Numbered from the stretch's first letter, positions 36,663-48,379 are shown. The stretch: DNA of 64,000 nucleotides from Mermis nigrescens (GCA_036768485.1 JAVLUZ010000340.1:5887886-5951885); one strand, 5' to 3'. Program-made: numbers and translations. The notes: generated by a model not told the origin, from the letters alone.

Positions 36663-36821
36663 GCGTGCAACGCCAACACCTGTCAGGGTGTCTTGTCAAG
36701 TTAGAGGTTGTCCCCCCAATTCTGGCTTTTTTTAGGCTGTTGAGGTTTTTTGGAATTTTTTTAATCGTAGGGGTTTTTTTTTAAGCCGGACGGTGTCTTT
36801 AAGTAATAGGACTCCTGTCGA

Positions 36822-37914
36822 CAGGGTTGGCCGGGCTTGGTTTTTTATGGTTTGAAAATCGGGCTAAACTTTACTTTATGGTGTGAACGGAAAACTTTCA
36901 GATGTATGTGGAAAGGAACGACATTTGTTGAAATGAGGAGGAAGTGTTGCAGGATACTTATTTCATCATTTGAACTGAACTGAAATAATTTAATACTGAA
37001 AACGCGACAATTACGAAGGATAAATTTTTTAATTTTTTTCAAATCATACTCATAATCATTTCTAAACACTTTCTTAGCATCTTTTCGTTCGTTCGTTATC
37101 GTTTATAAATATTATCGTTCTATCGTTTGGACGTTGTTGATGATTTTATTATCGTTCAAAATCGTGAACTGAAGTGAATTGTGTTGCCTTCTGCCCGCTT
37201 TGCTTGCTTACTGAACTTTGCTGTTCGTCTGTTTTGTACATGTGCAATTTACGAAGATTTATTTCATTTTATAGCAATTAATTTTTCATGGCTAGCAGCA
37301 GCAATAATGAAATGGATGCTTCACACACACCTGGGCGTAAGGCGGTTTGGGGGTATGCAGCCCCCGAGAAACCAAAATACCCCCTTCCCCCAAATTAAAA
37401 TATACCCCCTCCCCCAGAATTCAATTTTTGGATTTTTTTTTGTTTTTTTCGCAATTTTTCGATGTCAATGGATGCTCAATGAGAGACATTAAAAAATGGT
37501 GTTTTTTCATCATACCACCATTTTCAAGGCCATTTTTTGATCTTTGAAAATCATGCACCTCCCAGAATTTTAGTGCCGCCCACCTATGGTGCTTCACCAC
37601 CGGACGCGACCATCTTATCCGATGACGAAGTTTTTAGCCACACTTTGTAGAAACCGCTGAAGGCGACCTCGGTTAAACTAAAACGTCGGGTTCGGCAATT
37701 TCAATAAAGTCGAAGCTGACTTACTATTTTTCCTGAATAATTGGTTAGGCAACTTATTTCTGTACTTTAATTTAATAGTTTTTTAATGATAAAGCATTTT
37801 AACACTTGTGCTCACGAATAAAGTATCAAAACCAAAATGTAACCATTAAAAAATCATGAAAAACCAAAAACCTAAATTTGGGAAATTTTCAAACTTCGGT
37901 TTTTTCCAACCCTG
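36822..37914. mobile_element. hAT element inside LINE-3
   Basis: Ends CAGGGTTGG and CCAACCCTG, with a perfect duplication CCTGTCGA (36814-36821 and 37915-37922). Removing it restores the LINE-3 frame SLSNRTPVDVPYIDFSKAFD. A family D copy (about 37327-37588) is nested inside. Confidence 0.88.
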
Positions 37915-37922
37915 CCTGTCGA

Positions 37923-37965
37923 TGTACCTTACATTGACTTTTCGAAAGCTTTTGATAAAATCTCG
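37923..37965 (+). pseudogene. LINE-3 fragment (middle piece)
   Basis: Encodes VPYIDFSKAFDKIS, the xxDFxKAFDxx palm motif. Preceded by 36788-36821 before the hAT insertion and continued at 42722. Confidence 0.75.
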
Positions 37966-38186
37966 GGCAGTACTGGAAAAAAAGGGACCCTACATTTTTC
38001 TCAACATTTTTTTCAAAACTAAGTTTTCTGACTAAATCGAGTATGCTGAACACGATTCTTACAATATTATGTGTCAGCTCAATTTGTAAGATAATGGGAA
38101 GTATTATTAATACTCAACTATCAGTTTTTTCATCTACTAATAAGTTAATATCACCTTTTCAATTTGGTTTCTGATGTGTTCGCCCG

Positions 38187-38705
38187 AATAGATAAAGACT
38201 GATAGCAAGGCCAGTGATATTATCGAGCGCATTATCATTGCTCGCCTTGTTTAAAACGTCATCACTACACGCGTTATGTAATTGTACATATATGAAGTTA
38301 CATATACTACATATACAACTTCGTATTTATTTCCGTTGGCAATCATCGGAAATTGGCTTGCTCTAAATTTGCATGTTCGAGCGAACCAATCAGGCCGGCG
38401 CGTGTCCTATTTGCATACATTAACATATTAACCAACGAATAGGACACGTGCCAACCGCCATGACGGTCTTATCTAAAAACTATATAAACAACGCTATAAG
38501 ATAGACAGTCAGTTCGCAATGAATTAACGCTCCGTTCGATTATCTCTCTATTGGACCGCCGCCTATTATTTAGCCGATATTAGTTGGCGACGTTTATAAT
38601 TAAAGCGTTGGCGCGGTTGGACGTTTGACGGACCAACGTACACGTTAGTTTCCAAAAAATAAATCTTGTGAATTGCAATTATTAAATTGTAAATATTTTT
38701 GGGTG
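38187..38705 (+). mobile_element. Candidate solo LTR
   Basis: About 520 bp interrupting LINE-2 between FQFGF and the next motif. Starts TGTTCGCCCGAATAG, has a TATA box and downstream CAGTCAGTTCG start-like sequence, and AATAAA near 38659, the U3-R-U5 order of an LTR. No target duplication or second LTR was found. Confidence 0.45.
38477..38525 (+). promoter_or_regulatory. TATA promoter with initiator-like site
   Basis: CTATATAAACAACGC followed about 30 bp later by CAGTCAGTTCGC, the spacing of a TATA box and initiator. It lies in the candidate LTR. Confidence 0.5.
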
Positions 38706-39911
38706 CCTTTGACGAAGTTGATATATCTAAACTTCTTGTTAAATTAACTATTACGGTATTGAACAACACCTGTTTAATTGGTTAAAAAAGGCTTTTCTAT
38801 CTAATCGTATTCAGTGTGTTCGCGTTAATCAGTGTTTTTCAGATTATGCCGATGTTGCAAGTGGAGTTATTCAAAGGTCCATTCTTGGACCTACGTTGTT
38901 TTTGATTTTATAAATGATATTTTTGAACTTGTCAAATTCTACTTTTTTGTTCGCGGATGACCTGAAAATATTTTATCTTTCCTGCAATTATCAATTACTT
39001 CAGACCGATTTAGATAGAATTTCGATTTGGGCCACTAAAAATTGTTTTCCAATATATTCTAAATGCACAGCCCTATATTCGGGCAAAACTAATCCTAAAT
39101 TGTCATATACACTCAATACACAAGTTATTACGGACGATGCTGTCTATGTTCACGATTTGGGTGTGCTAATTTCGCAAAACTTAAAATTAAGGGAGCATTA
39201 TAGCAGTATAATCAAGAAAGCTTTCTTGAGATCTATCTTAATCAGAAAATCCTTCTTTTCACGTGATAGGAATAATCTCGTTAAGGCCTTCCTTGTTTAC
39301 GTCAGACCAATCCTTGAATATTCCTGTGCTTTATGAAATCCCTCTTATATTAGTGAAATCAAAAGGCTGGAGGCTCTTCAGCGTAAATTTACTAAATTCA
39401 TAGTTGGATATAGCCCTCTTTCTTACGACGAACGCCTTAACCTACCTAAGTTGTGTCGATTAGAATTACGTCGGCCTGCACATTTGCTTATGTATGATGT
39501 ACCAAATTATTAGTCAAAATTATTGTCTTGCCATGACAGATTTTTTTGTGCTTAATAAAAATACTACTCACTGCACAAATCGTTTTAAGCGTGTTGTTCC
39601 TCTTGTCCGTTCTAATTTACAAAAATTCGACTTTTTTATAAATATATCTGTTTGGAATCACCTAACTGATTTTGTAGCTTCTTCCCCTAATTTAAATATA
39701 TTTAAATCTACATTAATTGATGTCGACTAATCCAAATTTATTAGAGGGCGGGCTTAAATCGTCATTTTCATGTCTCGCTCGCGCCTTTTGCTGTACCCTT
39801 TTATTCTATTGACCGTACGTTTCGTTACTCTTTTACATCCTTCGTAATTGTCACGTTATCAGTACTAAATTATTTCATTCCATTTTTCAAACGACAGCAA
39901 TTGCTTGTGGA

Positions 39912-42149
39912 CAGTGATCGGACCGAGGCCTCGGCCTCGGCAATCCTCGGCGTTTTTTTGGAGCCTCGGCCTTGGCGCCGAGGGCAGAAACTGAAAAGTG
40001 CCGAGGCGCCGAGGGTTAAAATCGAATTTGAATAACTTTAATATATCCATTGAATATTAACTATTTAGAATGCATCTGCAGTACACAGGCTATTTTTTAC
40101 CTATAGACTTTTCTTATGTTTTTAGTGGTGTACCCAGTTACACCAAGTTACATACAGCAAAGTGCCAATTTATTATTCATGTGATGACTAAGTTTTAATT
40201 CTCATGCTCGCTACATGGATCGGAAACACACATTCCCAAAGGGGGGGTGAGGGAGGGTTATTACCCTCCTCTCAGGGTACAAGACTCAAGTCACTGTCAG
40301 ACGATTTTTGATGAAAACGTTTTGAATAATTTTTTAAGTTAATTTTTACTATGGCAAAAGTGCAGCTAACTATTAGAATTTCACGAAGTGAGACAGTATT
40401 TTTGAATGTAAGCAAGAGTGAATAGACTAACTATCACTATAAAACATGCATGCAGTAGCTCAAAATTTTCGGGAGGGGCTCCTCGGCATACATGTAACGG
40501 CTTGAAATTTTGGGTAGGGGTCCCTGGCCATTTTTAGAAGGAGGGGGATTAGCGACTCTAATTTTATATCAAAAATGGCAAAAGCACCTAAAAATAGCCA
40601 ACAAAGCGCAAATTTTCGCCAAAAATGGGGAGGGTGGGTCAAAATTTTCTGACGTTGGAGGGAAGGATGTGGGAGGACGTCCAACCCTGGGTGGATGGGG
40701 AATTCCCCAAACACCCCTGTTACACGTATGGTTTTCGGCCATTTTTATGGGAGAGCTTTAAATATCTTTTGTATCTATTTATACTGTTTTTAAAAATTTT
40801 TATGCAAAATAAGTACTATTTAATAACTTTGCACTTTTCTCCGTTCAAAGATAAAATTGACTAATTTATCCTGATGTTGCATTGGATTTCTAAGCACAGT
40901 AGTGCTTATTAAAAAATTTAATTGGCATATTACAATATCTGTAATATTTCTGATTTTGTAGTACAAGTTGTTTTAGCTTTCTCAGTCGAGTTTTATGTGT
41001 AAATTTCATCAAAAGCTGATAAAAATTTTGGCGCTTCGCGCCGTACTAATATTATTAACTAAATTCAAGCCGAATTATCACATTTAGGGCCACGGTTTTT
41101 TGTATTCGACAAAGATTTTTTATAATGTACAGAATCTTTTCAGGACCGTCTTTGTACATGCACAAAGATTTTTGGAGAGACAAAAACTGTAAAAAGGTGT
41201 AAAATTTCCGAAAATTTTCGGCGCATCAGTAATCGTCTGTCATATATCTTAAAATAGTAGAGTTTGCATTTAGAATGGAAAAATGTCAAATATTCAGAAA
41301 CCCAGGAATTAGCTGAAATACACTACCAAAGGTCGAAAAACCCTGTTTCACCGCACTAAATCGCTACTGTACCATACTATAATAGTACACAAAAATTTGC
41401 ATGTACAAAATGTTCAAAGACTTTTGGATACCATCTTAGTACACGTAAAAAGGTATCTTGCACAAGACAACACTGTTTAGGACTGCATGCCGGTTACAGG
41501 TCACACACTGGCAGTATGTAAAAATGTGTATGTTTAAAAGTATATTTATATAAAATATTGTTCGCATATACAAAGACACTACTTAATTTACTGGTCCCCC
41601 ATTTTGGGATTTCACCCTTTTCTCAACTCTGGACCTTGGGAAACTATGATCGGAAAGTACAGCGCAGTATCCGAAGAAGCGTTTTTAAACATGCATTACT
41701 GCCAAAGTGAGCACAACAATGGCTACAGTTCTCTCTTTACTTAGCTCATTTCGTCTGTTCGTTTATTTCTTCGACACTGTTTTCTTATTTATAGTAATAA
41801 CTGTTTTTAAGTGCTTGTTCAGCCATATTTTTTATCAACTTTTACAAGTCTTCATCAACGGCAACTTGTTAAATTAAGTATGCTTTCATGCTGCTGACTT
41901 TATTCAATAAATCCTTCACTCATTTAATCTACTATTATTGAAAATAAAAATGAATTGTTTGACATTCGATAAAGTGTTTGATATTACGATTATTCTCTAG
42001 CTCATGTGCATACAAAATATTCTAAAAGTACTATTTATGGGTGTAGGTATATAAGCTTGACCCTCGGCATTACCCTCGGCCGAGGCAAGGATTTTAAGTC
42101 GCCTCGGCCGAGGCCGAGGGTCCAAAAAGTACCCTCGGTCCGATCACTG
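39912..42149. mobile_element. hAT element, second copy of the 18021-22426 family
   Basis: Ends CAGTGATCGGACCGAGG and complement; flanks CTTGTGGA and CTTGCGGA match at 7 of 8. Shares the GC-rich CTCGGC ends and left arm with 18021-22426, but has another interior, including family F (40460-40750) and family B (about 41090-41475). Confidence 0.85.
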
Positions 42150-42617
42150 CTTGCGGATTCAGATTGGTGCCAGGCATGGGCTAAGTCTAAGGCATAAATG
42201 GAGCGAAAATTGCTCCGCTCGCTCCGCAATTTTTGCTCCATTTATCTCAGGCTTAGCCCATGCGCTGGCATCAATGTGAATTCGCATAACTAAGCCTAAG
42301 CCTAAGACAATGGCAACCCCGCTCAGTCACAGTCCCTCGACGTTTTTAGACTAATCCGAAACATTCCTTAAGGCACAGCTCACTTGAGAAGGATAGGCAA
42401 AAAGTAAGCTGTGCCTTTGGGAATGATTCGGATTAGTCTCCGAAGCGATGGGGGACTGAATGAGCGGTGTTACCAATGTCCTAGGCTTAGGCTCAGTTAT
42501 GTGCATTCACATTGATGCCAGCGCATGGGCTAAGCCTGAGACAAATGGAGCAATTTTCGCTCTATCTATGCCTGTGGCTTAGCCCATGTCTGGCACCAAT
42601 CTGAATCCGCGAGCAAC
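42150..42617. repeat. Long fold-back (about 220-bp arms)
   Basis: Starts GCGGATTCAGATTGGTGCC and ends GGCACCAATCTGAATCCGC. The arms pair with few mismatches through about 42370, with a centre around AAGGCACAGCTCAC…GTAAGCTGTGCCTT. The left arm contains a smaller palindrome of its own (GGCATGGGCTAAG…CTTAGCCCATGCG). Confidence 0.88.
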
Positions 42618-42721
42618 ATAATATTGTCAGAATCGTGTTCAGCATACTCGATTTGGTTAGAAAACTTGATTTTGAAAGAAAAAATGTAGGGTCCTTCTTT
42701 TTCCAATAGTGCCAAATCTCG

Positions 42722-43112
42722 TTATCTAAGCTTTTATATAAGGTCTCTAAGTATGGAATAAAAGGTCTACTTTTTGATTAACCTGATTACAGCGAAAATT
42801 TACTCAAAGGTTAATTGGATATATGGACTTTTTTATGATGAAAGGCTAAAAGCCTTAAATTCAGAGAGGCTTGAACTCCGTAGAATTTATTTTGATTTAA
42901 TTGTTACCTATAATTTTATTCATAATAATCTCTTACCTTCTGAAGATTTTTATAAGTTTTATGGTCATTCGCGTACTAGAAATGCATTTGCGAATCAGAT
43001 CTATTTGGAAAAATTTCGACTTGATTGCAAAAAGTATTGTTTTGCTAGTAGATCACAGGGCTTGCATGAATGGTTTTTTGGGGTTTTTGATGGGTTTTTG
43101 GGGTTCTAAAAA
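42722..43112 (+). pseudogene. LINE-3 fragment (3' piece)
   Basis: LLYKVSKYGIKGLLFD in one frame, then DERLKALNSERLELRRIYFD, the conserved RL..L.L..LE.RR...D segment near the end of LINE ORFs. A telomere-like run of TTTTTGGGG words starts near 43070. Confidence 0.75.
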
Positions 43113-43124
43113 ATCTTGGGTTTT

Positions 43125-43273
43125 TGGGGTTTTCGGTATTCTGATATTCGCTTCCAGATCTTTTACCGTTATGCTCATGGAATTGGGTATTTGCTGGATC
43201 CACGCTTCATTGGTGATAAATTGGATCGTTCATTGCGCCATGAAGTTGAGGACTTTTTAATGAAATTTCACTG
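43125..43273 (+). pseudogene. Transposase-like fragment
   Basis: Frame FRYSDIRFQIFYRYAHGIGY then LLDPRFIGDKLDRSLRHEVE ends at a TGA. The AH..(A/G)YLLDPR(F/Y)xG.KL pattern resembles the segment before the dimerisation domain of some hAT transposases. Short and unflanked. Confidence 0.4.
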
Positions 43274-44440
43274 AAAGGCGATGTAATTTTCAAATGTTTG
43301 ATGTCTAACTTTTATACTTATTACATAGGTATTTACGTTGGCAGTTTCAACGGCTGTGAAATATTGTCATTATCATGGCTCGCTTGTCCCCTTTTACATT
43401 AACGTCGTTCGTTTTATCGACAAATAATACATGTTTACTATCCTATTCTTTTGTATTTCTTGCAATAGTCGCGCTTACTTGCAATAAAATATTCATTCCA
43501 CTTCAGTTCAGAATGAAAAATGTAATAATTTTTTGATGTGGCGCGAAGTGCCAGAAAATTTTGATGTTTTTAGTGTTTTCTAAGTTGAGTTCGCGACCCT
43601 TTTAGTAGTTGATGTTGTAGAAATTTAGTTGGCGCGAAGCTCTAATAAAATGTCATTTTTAGAATCTTACCGTCTAAAAAATTATACAGAAATTGTACCC
43701 AAAAACAAAGGAAGTAAAATAACAAATCTATCACGAAACAATTAGGTCCAGAAATTCTACGTTAAATGAGAAGATCAAAATTGGTTCATAGCACCAAAAT
43801 ACTTTGACTTGTTTGAGCAATTAATGTTGAAGTTTAAAAGAGGCAATAAGTTTGTAGCTTACAAGCCGGCGTGAAGCGCTGAAAAATTTGAAGGTTTTGC
43901 GTTCAGTTTAAATTGTGTGCAGTGTAAGAGCATGCAGAACAGAAAATCTTGATGCCGAAGCAAGGAATGGAGAAAATTACTTAGGCTGGTCAACTCTTCT
44001 ACATATGCTTACATACTTAGGTAATGAATTAGGTGCGACACTCCAAAATTGCGCGAGGCGCCAGAAATTTCACGCATCGTTACACTTTGTAGATCAAAAT
44101 CAGGCATTTTCAGACTATTGTTGAACCGTATTGATTGCAAAAGGCCAAAACTTTTAATTTTTTATGTTCTGTCCAAATTTCAGCTCTATCTTTGCCAGCG
44201 ATAGGTAAATCGGTGCAGAAAATACATATTGTTTATCTTTGTCAACTATCTTAGAGAAACTAATCAATAAAAAAGAGCAGCAATCGGTGCAGCGTCTCGA
44301 ACGCATTTTTGCATTACAAAAATTTTCCACAATGTGAACTGAGCTTAAAATTCTTTTTTACATCCCGACATTTCGGTTAACAAAAAACCCTAAATGTGAA
44401 CAAACGGTGGTCAAGACAAGATTTTTGTACTTATCTTGTC
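43274..44440. repeat. LINE tail-like and hairpin-bearing repeats
   Basis: 43270-43500 resembles a LINE 3' untranslated region. 43530-44060 carries four decayed GGCGCGAAG(T/C)GCC hairpins (near 43540, 43632, 43868, 44050). No gene. Confidence 0.4.
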
Positions 44441-44449
44441 TCATACATG

Positions 44450-45270
44450 CACATAGGGGGATGAAGGGTGAGGGAGGTATTACTTCCCTCTGAAGGGTCA
44501 AGCAGAATGATACTGTCCGGCGATTTTAAGCTTTCGGAACGTTTTCTGCATAATTTTTGAGGGAAAAAGCAGGGTAGTTAGGTAATATATACTGTCAAAA
44601 ATTTTCCGTCGCCGGATCAACACTTCAGTGAAAGTGGGCTAGAAATGCTTTGAAAATGCGGTATTACTAGGAAATTACCACGTGTTATTAGGTATTACGT
44701 AGAGGCAGGGGTGTAACCAGGATTTTATTTGAGAGGGGGACGAAATTTTTTAAAGCCCTTCATCTCGAGAACCACTCGGAGATATACGAAAATAAAGGCA
44801 TTTTTGAGCGTTTCTCGACGATATCTGATCCATATTGAAGGGAAAAATTTCGACTTTAAGCTTGTATTTAAATCTATTGTTTATCTATATGTACGACTAA
44901 TTTCTCAATATCAAGTTCAAGCTTGACTCCAAAACATTTCGAAATTTTTATCTTTGCATTTAATTTTGCAATGCAGGAAATGATAAATCGGCGCGAAGCG
45001 CCGATAAAATCAGACAAGTCAAATCAGGGCATTCAATCAAAGTAAAAATTATAATAGAAAAAAAATAAATACGGTGCGAAGCACCGGAAAATTTTAGAGC
45101 CTGGTAGCTTAAAAGTGTGCTAAAAACGTATTTTGGCAGTGGTTTTAGTAGACTTGAAGAATTTTCAATTTTTTCTTCGGGGAACCTTTTGTGAAAAATA
45201 AAATTTTTCAAATTTCGAGGTGGAGCATGGGGGCCCCTCGCCTCCCGGCTGTTTACGCCCCTGCGTATAC
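44450..45270. repeat. G-family and family J-like repeats
   Basis: CACATAGGGGGATGAAGGGT start, then a CCAGGATTTTATTTGAGAGG element with hairpins at 44989-45003 and about 45072 and an end GGCTGTTTACGCCCCTG. Confidence 0.5.
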
Positions 45271-45389
45271 ATAGGTGTTATCAAAGCATTTTTCTAGGCT
45301 GTTCCTGACCATTTTCATTGTTGAATAGTAAAAAAATGGTGAACTTTAAATTACTGTCGTGCATTTCTGGGATTTAAACCCCTGCCGAC

Positions 45390-45625
45390 CACACCTGGGC
45401 GTGGGGGGTTCGGGGGTATGCACCACCCTAGAAACCAAAATACCCCCCAAAAATCAATTTTTTAAATTTTTTTTTGTTTTTTTCGCAATTTTTGTTGTCA
45501 ATGGATAGTGCTCAATGAGGAACCTTGAAAAATGGTGTGTTTTCGCCCTACCACCATTTTTAAGGCCATTTTTTTACCTTTTAAAAATCTTGCCCCCCCC
45601 CCAATTTTCTTGCTGCCCACGTATG
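45390..45625. mobile_element. Family D miniature element
   Basis: 236 bp, CACACCTGGGCGTGG to CCCACGTATG, with a perfect duplication CTGCCGAC (45382-45389 and 45626-45633). Confidence 0.85.
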
Positions 45626-45823
45626 CTGCCGACCCTGACCCAGTAAACTGAAATAGAAAATAAAAATGGGAAGAGCTTATTGAACATTTGTATATTTTAA
45701 AATGAAAATGCGAAATTTTTTCTGTGAAACTTAGTTAAACGGCTAAACTGCCGAACATAGTTAGCTAGCCTTTAGGCTAAGCCTGGGCTAGTGTTCTTGT
45801 AGAATTAAGTTATAATTTTAACC

Positions 45824-46084
45824 ATGTTTTCCCTGCAAATCAACGTTTGGAAAGAAAGAAAAATAATTATTTCTGCATCAAATTTCGGGGTTAGGCTGCA
45901 GTCTTTCACCTTGAACGAACTGCGGTGCAAAGGTGACCAATTAATTACCGAACAAAATATGCTCAACCGTCTTAGAACAAGGCGAAGTTTAAGTAATGCA
46001 AGCGATTATTTTTTACTTCATCCAGAACGTCTTTCCCCTACGTACAAACATTCATTGACTTATTTTGAGCTCTTTCTTTGGTGA
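45824..46084 (+). CDS. Unrecognised open frame upstream of the HMG20 exons
   Basis: 86 codons in non-repeat DNA, 144 bp before the first recognised HMG20-like exon on the same strand. It contains FTLNELRCKGDQLITEQNML and no domain that I recognise. A short stretch bounded by CTGCAG (about 45895-45900) and AAAG|GTGACC might be a 5' exon of the HMG20-like gene. Low support. Confidence 0.2.
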   Translation: MFSLQINVWKERKIIISASNFGVRLQSFTLNELRCKGDQLITEQNMLNRLRTRRSLSNASDYFLLHPERLSPTYKHSLTYFELFLW

Positions 46085-46227
46085 AAAACATTTCTGAGTT
46101 TCAGTCTTCATCGTCTTTCAGACTAATGTAATGATGCTCATTTAATGTTTTACTGCTTATTAGTAATTTAGTTTCTGCTCTGTCTGGAAGCATTGAATCG
46201 ACATTGTCTCGATAAACAAGCGGGCAG

Positions 46228-46350
46228 CTTTGCAACTTGATATGTTGCCGGCTAAAAAAGTCGGTCCGGGGCGTCCAAGAGTACATAAAAGACGAATCCG
46301 CGATACCAATGCACCGAAAGCCCCCTTAAGTGGATACGTCCAGTTCGTTG
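46228..46350 (+). CDS. HMG20A: HMG20-like: basic stretch and start of HMG box
   Basis: Encodes LQLDMLPAKKVGPGRPRVHK and then RRIRDTNAPKAPLSGYVQFV. This matches the family's KK.(R/G)..(K/R)D(S/T)NAPKAPLTGYVRF entry into the HMG box. The donor is TTG|GTGCAT in phase 1. The joined residue gives VVDRRHE opposite the family's MNERRE with no length change. The 5' limit is uncertain: an AG at 46226-46227 is used because an in-frame TGA occurs at 46194-46196, but the tract before it is poor in pyrimidines. Confidence 0.8.
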
Positions 46351-46879
46351 GTGCATAAAATCTCCATTTGTTCGATATGAGTTGATTCTAAGGATAAGTA
46401 CACGTGACACTGATTTTTGAACGGTCGAACGTGACATGTCTTTACTTTGAAAAAATAAGCGTAGGTATCATTTCCAGCTAAATAGTAATTTTTGAAGAAA
46501 TGGTCGATGGGCTGATTTGAGTTTCCTGGAGAAAAATGAATAAATATGTCATTTCATACCGTTTCGCTCGATGAATTTCCACTCCACATTAAATTGTCTC
46601 AAGGCGGAATTCTCCTTAAAAATTTAAAGGGACTTTGCATCCTAACGTTTTATTAAATGAAAATCTTTTTGCCAAAGCTACGAGCTTTGGTTAATCGATT
46701 TTTTTGATTATCTTCCTCGTTGCTTACTCCCTTCCCACCCGCTCATCCCATAAGGCAGCAAGTAATCAGTAGAATTGTTCGGAATTTTTCCGGAATCGGG
46801 ACTTCATTTGTTTCATTTTACGTTTTACTCCTCATGTTAGCAAGAAAAGGACCAAAAATGTCATGGTCATTCATGTAAC

Positions 46880-47680
46880 GGCTCGAAATTTCCTTTGGGA
46901 TTTCCCGGCATACATGTAAGAGGGGGTCAGGGATAGTGGATCCCTTAACCAAAGTTGGCTGAAACAGGAAATTTTGAACAAAACGTTTTGTTTACTATTG
47001 GGTGTTTTTTGGCAGTTCCTGGCTAAAAATTATAGGTCATTTCTCCCTCCCCCACCTTCCCTGTAAATGGCCGAGGAACCCCACCTTTAATTTCAAGTCG
47101 TTACATGTATGCTTCCCGGCCATTTTCACGGGGATGACGAGACATGCACAGCATGAGAATTTTGGGGCGCCTTTTTTGGGCCCAAAAATGGTGGATAGCG
47201 TTAAAAACATCGTTTTTTGGTGTTTCTGACTATGCTATATCTTTCTAGAGCATAAAAATATTTATAGAAATTTAAAAAGAAATTTGAAAAAAATTGAACA
47301 AAACATAGTCAAAACATGAGTATATGGCGCGAAGCGCCGAAAATTCGACACTTTTGAGCAAATAGATAAATAAAAACGCTTAAAAAGCAGCTTTCCTACA
47401 AATTTTCAGGAAATTTTAGAAACTTTCGTAAAATCTCGAATTCTGGGAGGGTGAAAATTTTTCTACTGGGTTGAACTCCTAAGATCATATATGGGGGTGG
47501 CCTCCAATTCTTAGCCAAAAATAGCAAGAAAGTACCTAAAAATGGCCAAAAATAGCAAATTTTTCCAAAAATCGGGTGTCAAAAAATTCCCTGATTTTGG
47601 AGGATGGTAGGGGACGCTCTACTTCATGTTGAGGATTCCCCATAACCCTGTTATGTACATGTCTGGTCCATGTTGCTTTG
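46880..47680. repeat. Family F, A and F in HMG20 intron 1
   Basis: 46880-47130 family F; 47140-47480 family A with TGGCGCGAAGCGCCG at 47325-47339; 47490-47680 a second F fragment in reverse. Confidence 0.55.
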
Positions 47681-47839
47681 TACTCATATGTTGGGTATCG
47701 AATCGATAAATATTTTTGAATTTAAATAATTTCATATAATGTTTTATTTGCATCGCATCAATTTGCCTGTAAAATCTCCCGGGATTATGTTTACTTGATA
47801 CCTTGCCTTGGTCTTTCAATGAGCGCTATCTTATTTCAG

Positions 47840-47955
47840 TGGATAGGCGTCACGAAATCACAACGACTAGTGCGCCAGATTCTGACTTATCGGAGCGATT
47901 AGCGCTTCATACCTTAGCGACTGAATGGAAAAATTTGGATCCGAAGATCAGAAAC
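47840..47955 (+). CDS. HMG20A: HMG20-like: middle of HMG box
   Basis: Acceptor CTTATTTCAG. After a split codon it encodes DRRHEITTTSAPDSDLSERL and then ALHTLATEWKNLDPKIRN, aligning with NERREQ...(P)D.....I...LG.EWSKL.P.EKQ of HMG20 proteins, including the conserved Glu-Trp of helix 2. The donor AAC|GTTAGC is weak, but the join at phase 0 to the next exon keeps the family's length exactly. The box is more divergent than in vertebrates. Confidence 0.8.
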
Positions 47956-48379
47956 GTTAGCAAATCAGCTATAAGTTTGAATAGTGCAAAAGCGCAAACA
48001 TATCTCAAATAAGACAATGAGTTTTTACTAGCATTTTATGTCAGGGAAATCCTCAAGAAATCAGACGATCTATCATATGTTATGTATATTATATTATATC
48101 GTTCGTAAATGCAATATACATACATACATTGTAAAACGACATTTTCCCGCAGTATTCTGCATTTTCGGGTCATTTCTGGAACTTCTGAGAAAAGAATTTA
48201 AAAAATAATAGATTTTAAGTTTATAATCAATTCTCATGGTTTAGGAAACGTATATGGCTCAATGAAGAATCAACCTTTATAATTTTATCTTTTGGCTGTT
48301 TTTTGTTACAAAATGTGTTGGTCTAGCGCTAAAGGAAACTGTTTAATATGAAATGATAGAAAGATATAGTGATGTTCTC

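Larger units (their letters stand above)
38080..39895 (+). pseudogene. LINE-2 copy with an insertion
   Basis: 38100-38184 encodes IMGSIINTQL…LISPFQFGF. After an insertion it resumes at about 38706 with FDEVDISKLLVKL, then GPTLFLI, FLFADDLKIFYLSC, VHDLGVLISQNLKL and VWNHLTDFVASSPN, the full order of the palm and C-terminal motifs. Many stops and shifts. Confidence 0.82.
37966..42713. mobile_element. Composite element, 8-bp duplication, about 110-bp inverted ends
   Basis: Left end GGCAGTACTGGAAAAA and right end (reverse complement) GGCACTATTGGAAAAA continue as inverted repeats for about 110 bp. Perfect duplication AAATCTCG at 37958-37965 and 42714-42721. It splits LINE-3 inside the reverse transcriptase. 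Its interior now holds LINE-2, the LTR-like piece, a hAT element and the fold-back. Superfamily undetermined. Confidence 0.82.

Noticed and set aside
37181..37547. Open frames inside the hAT element at 36822
   Set aside because: Chance frames crossing a nested family D copy; no transposase motifs.
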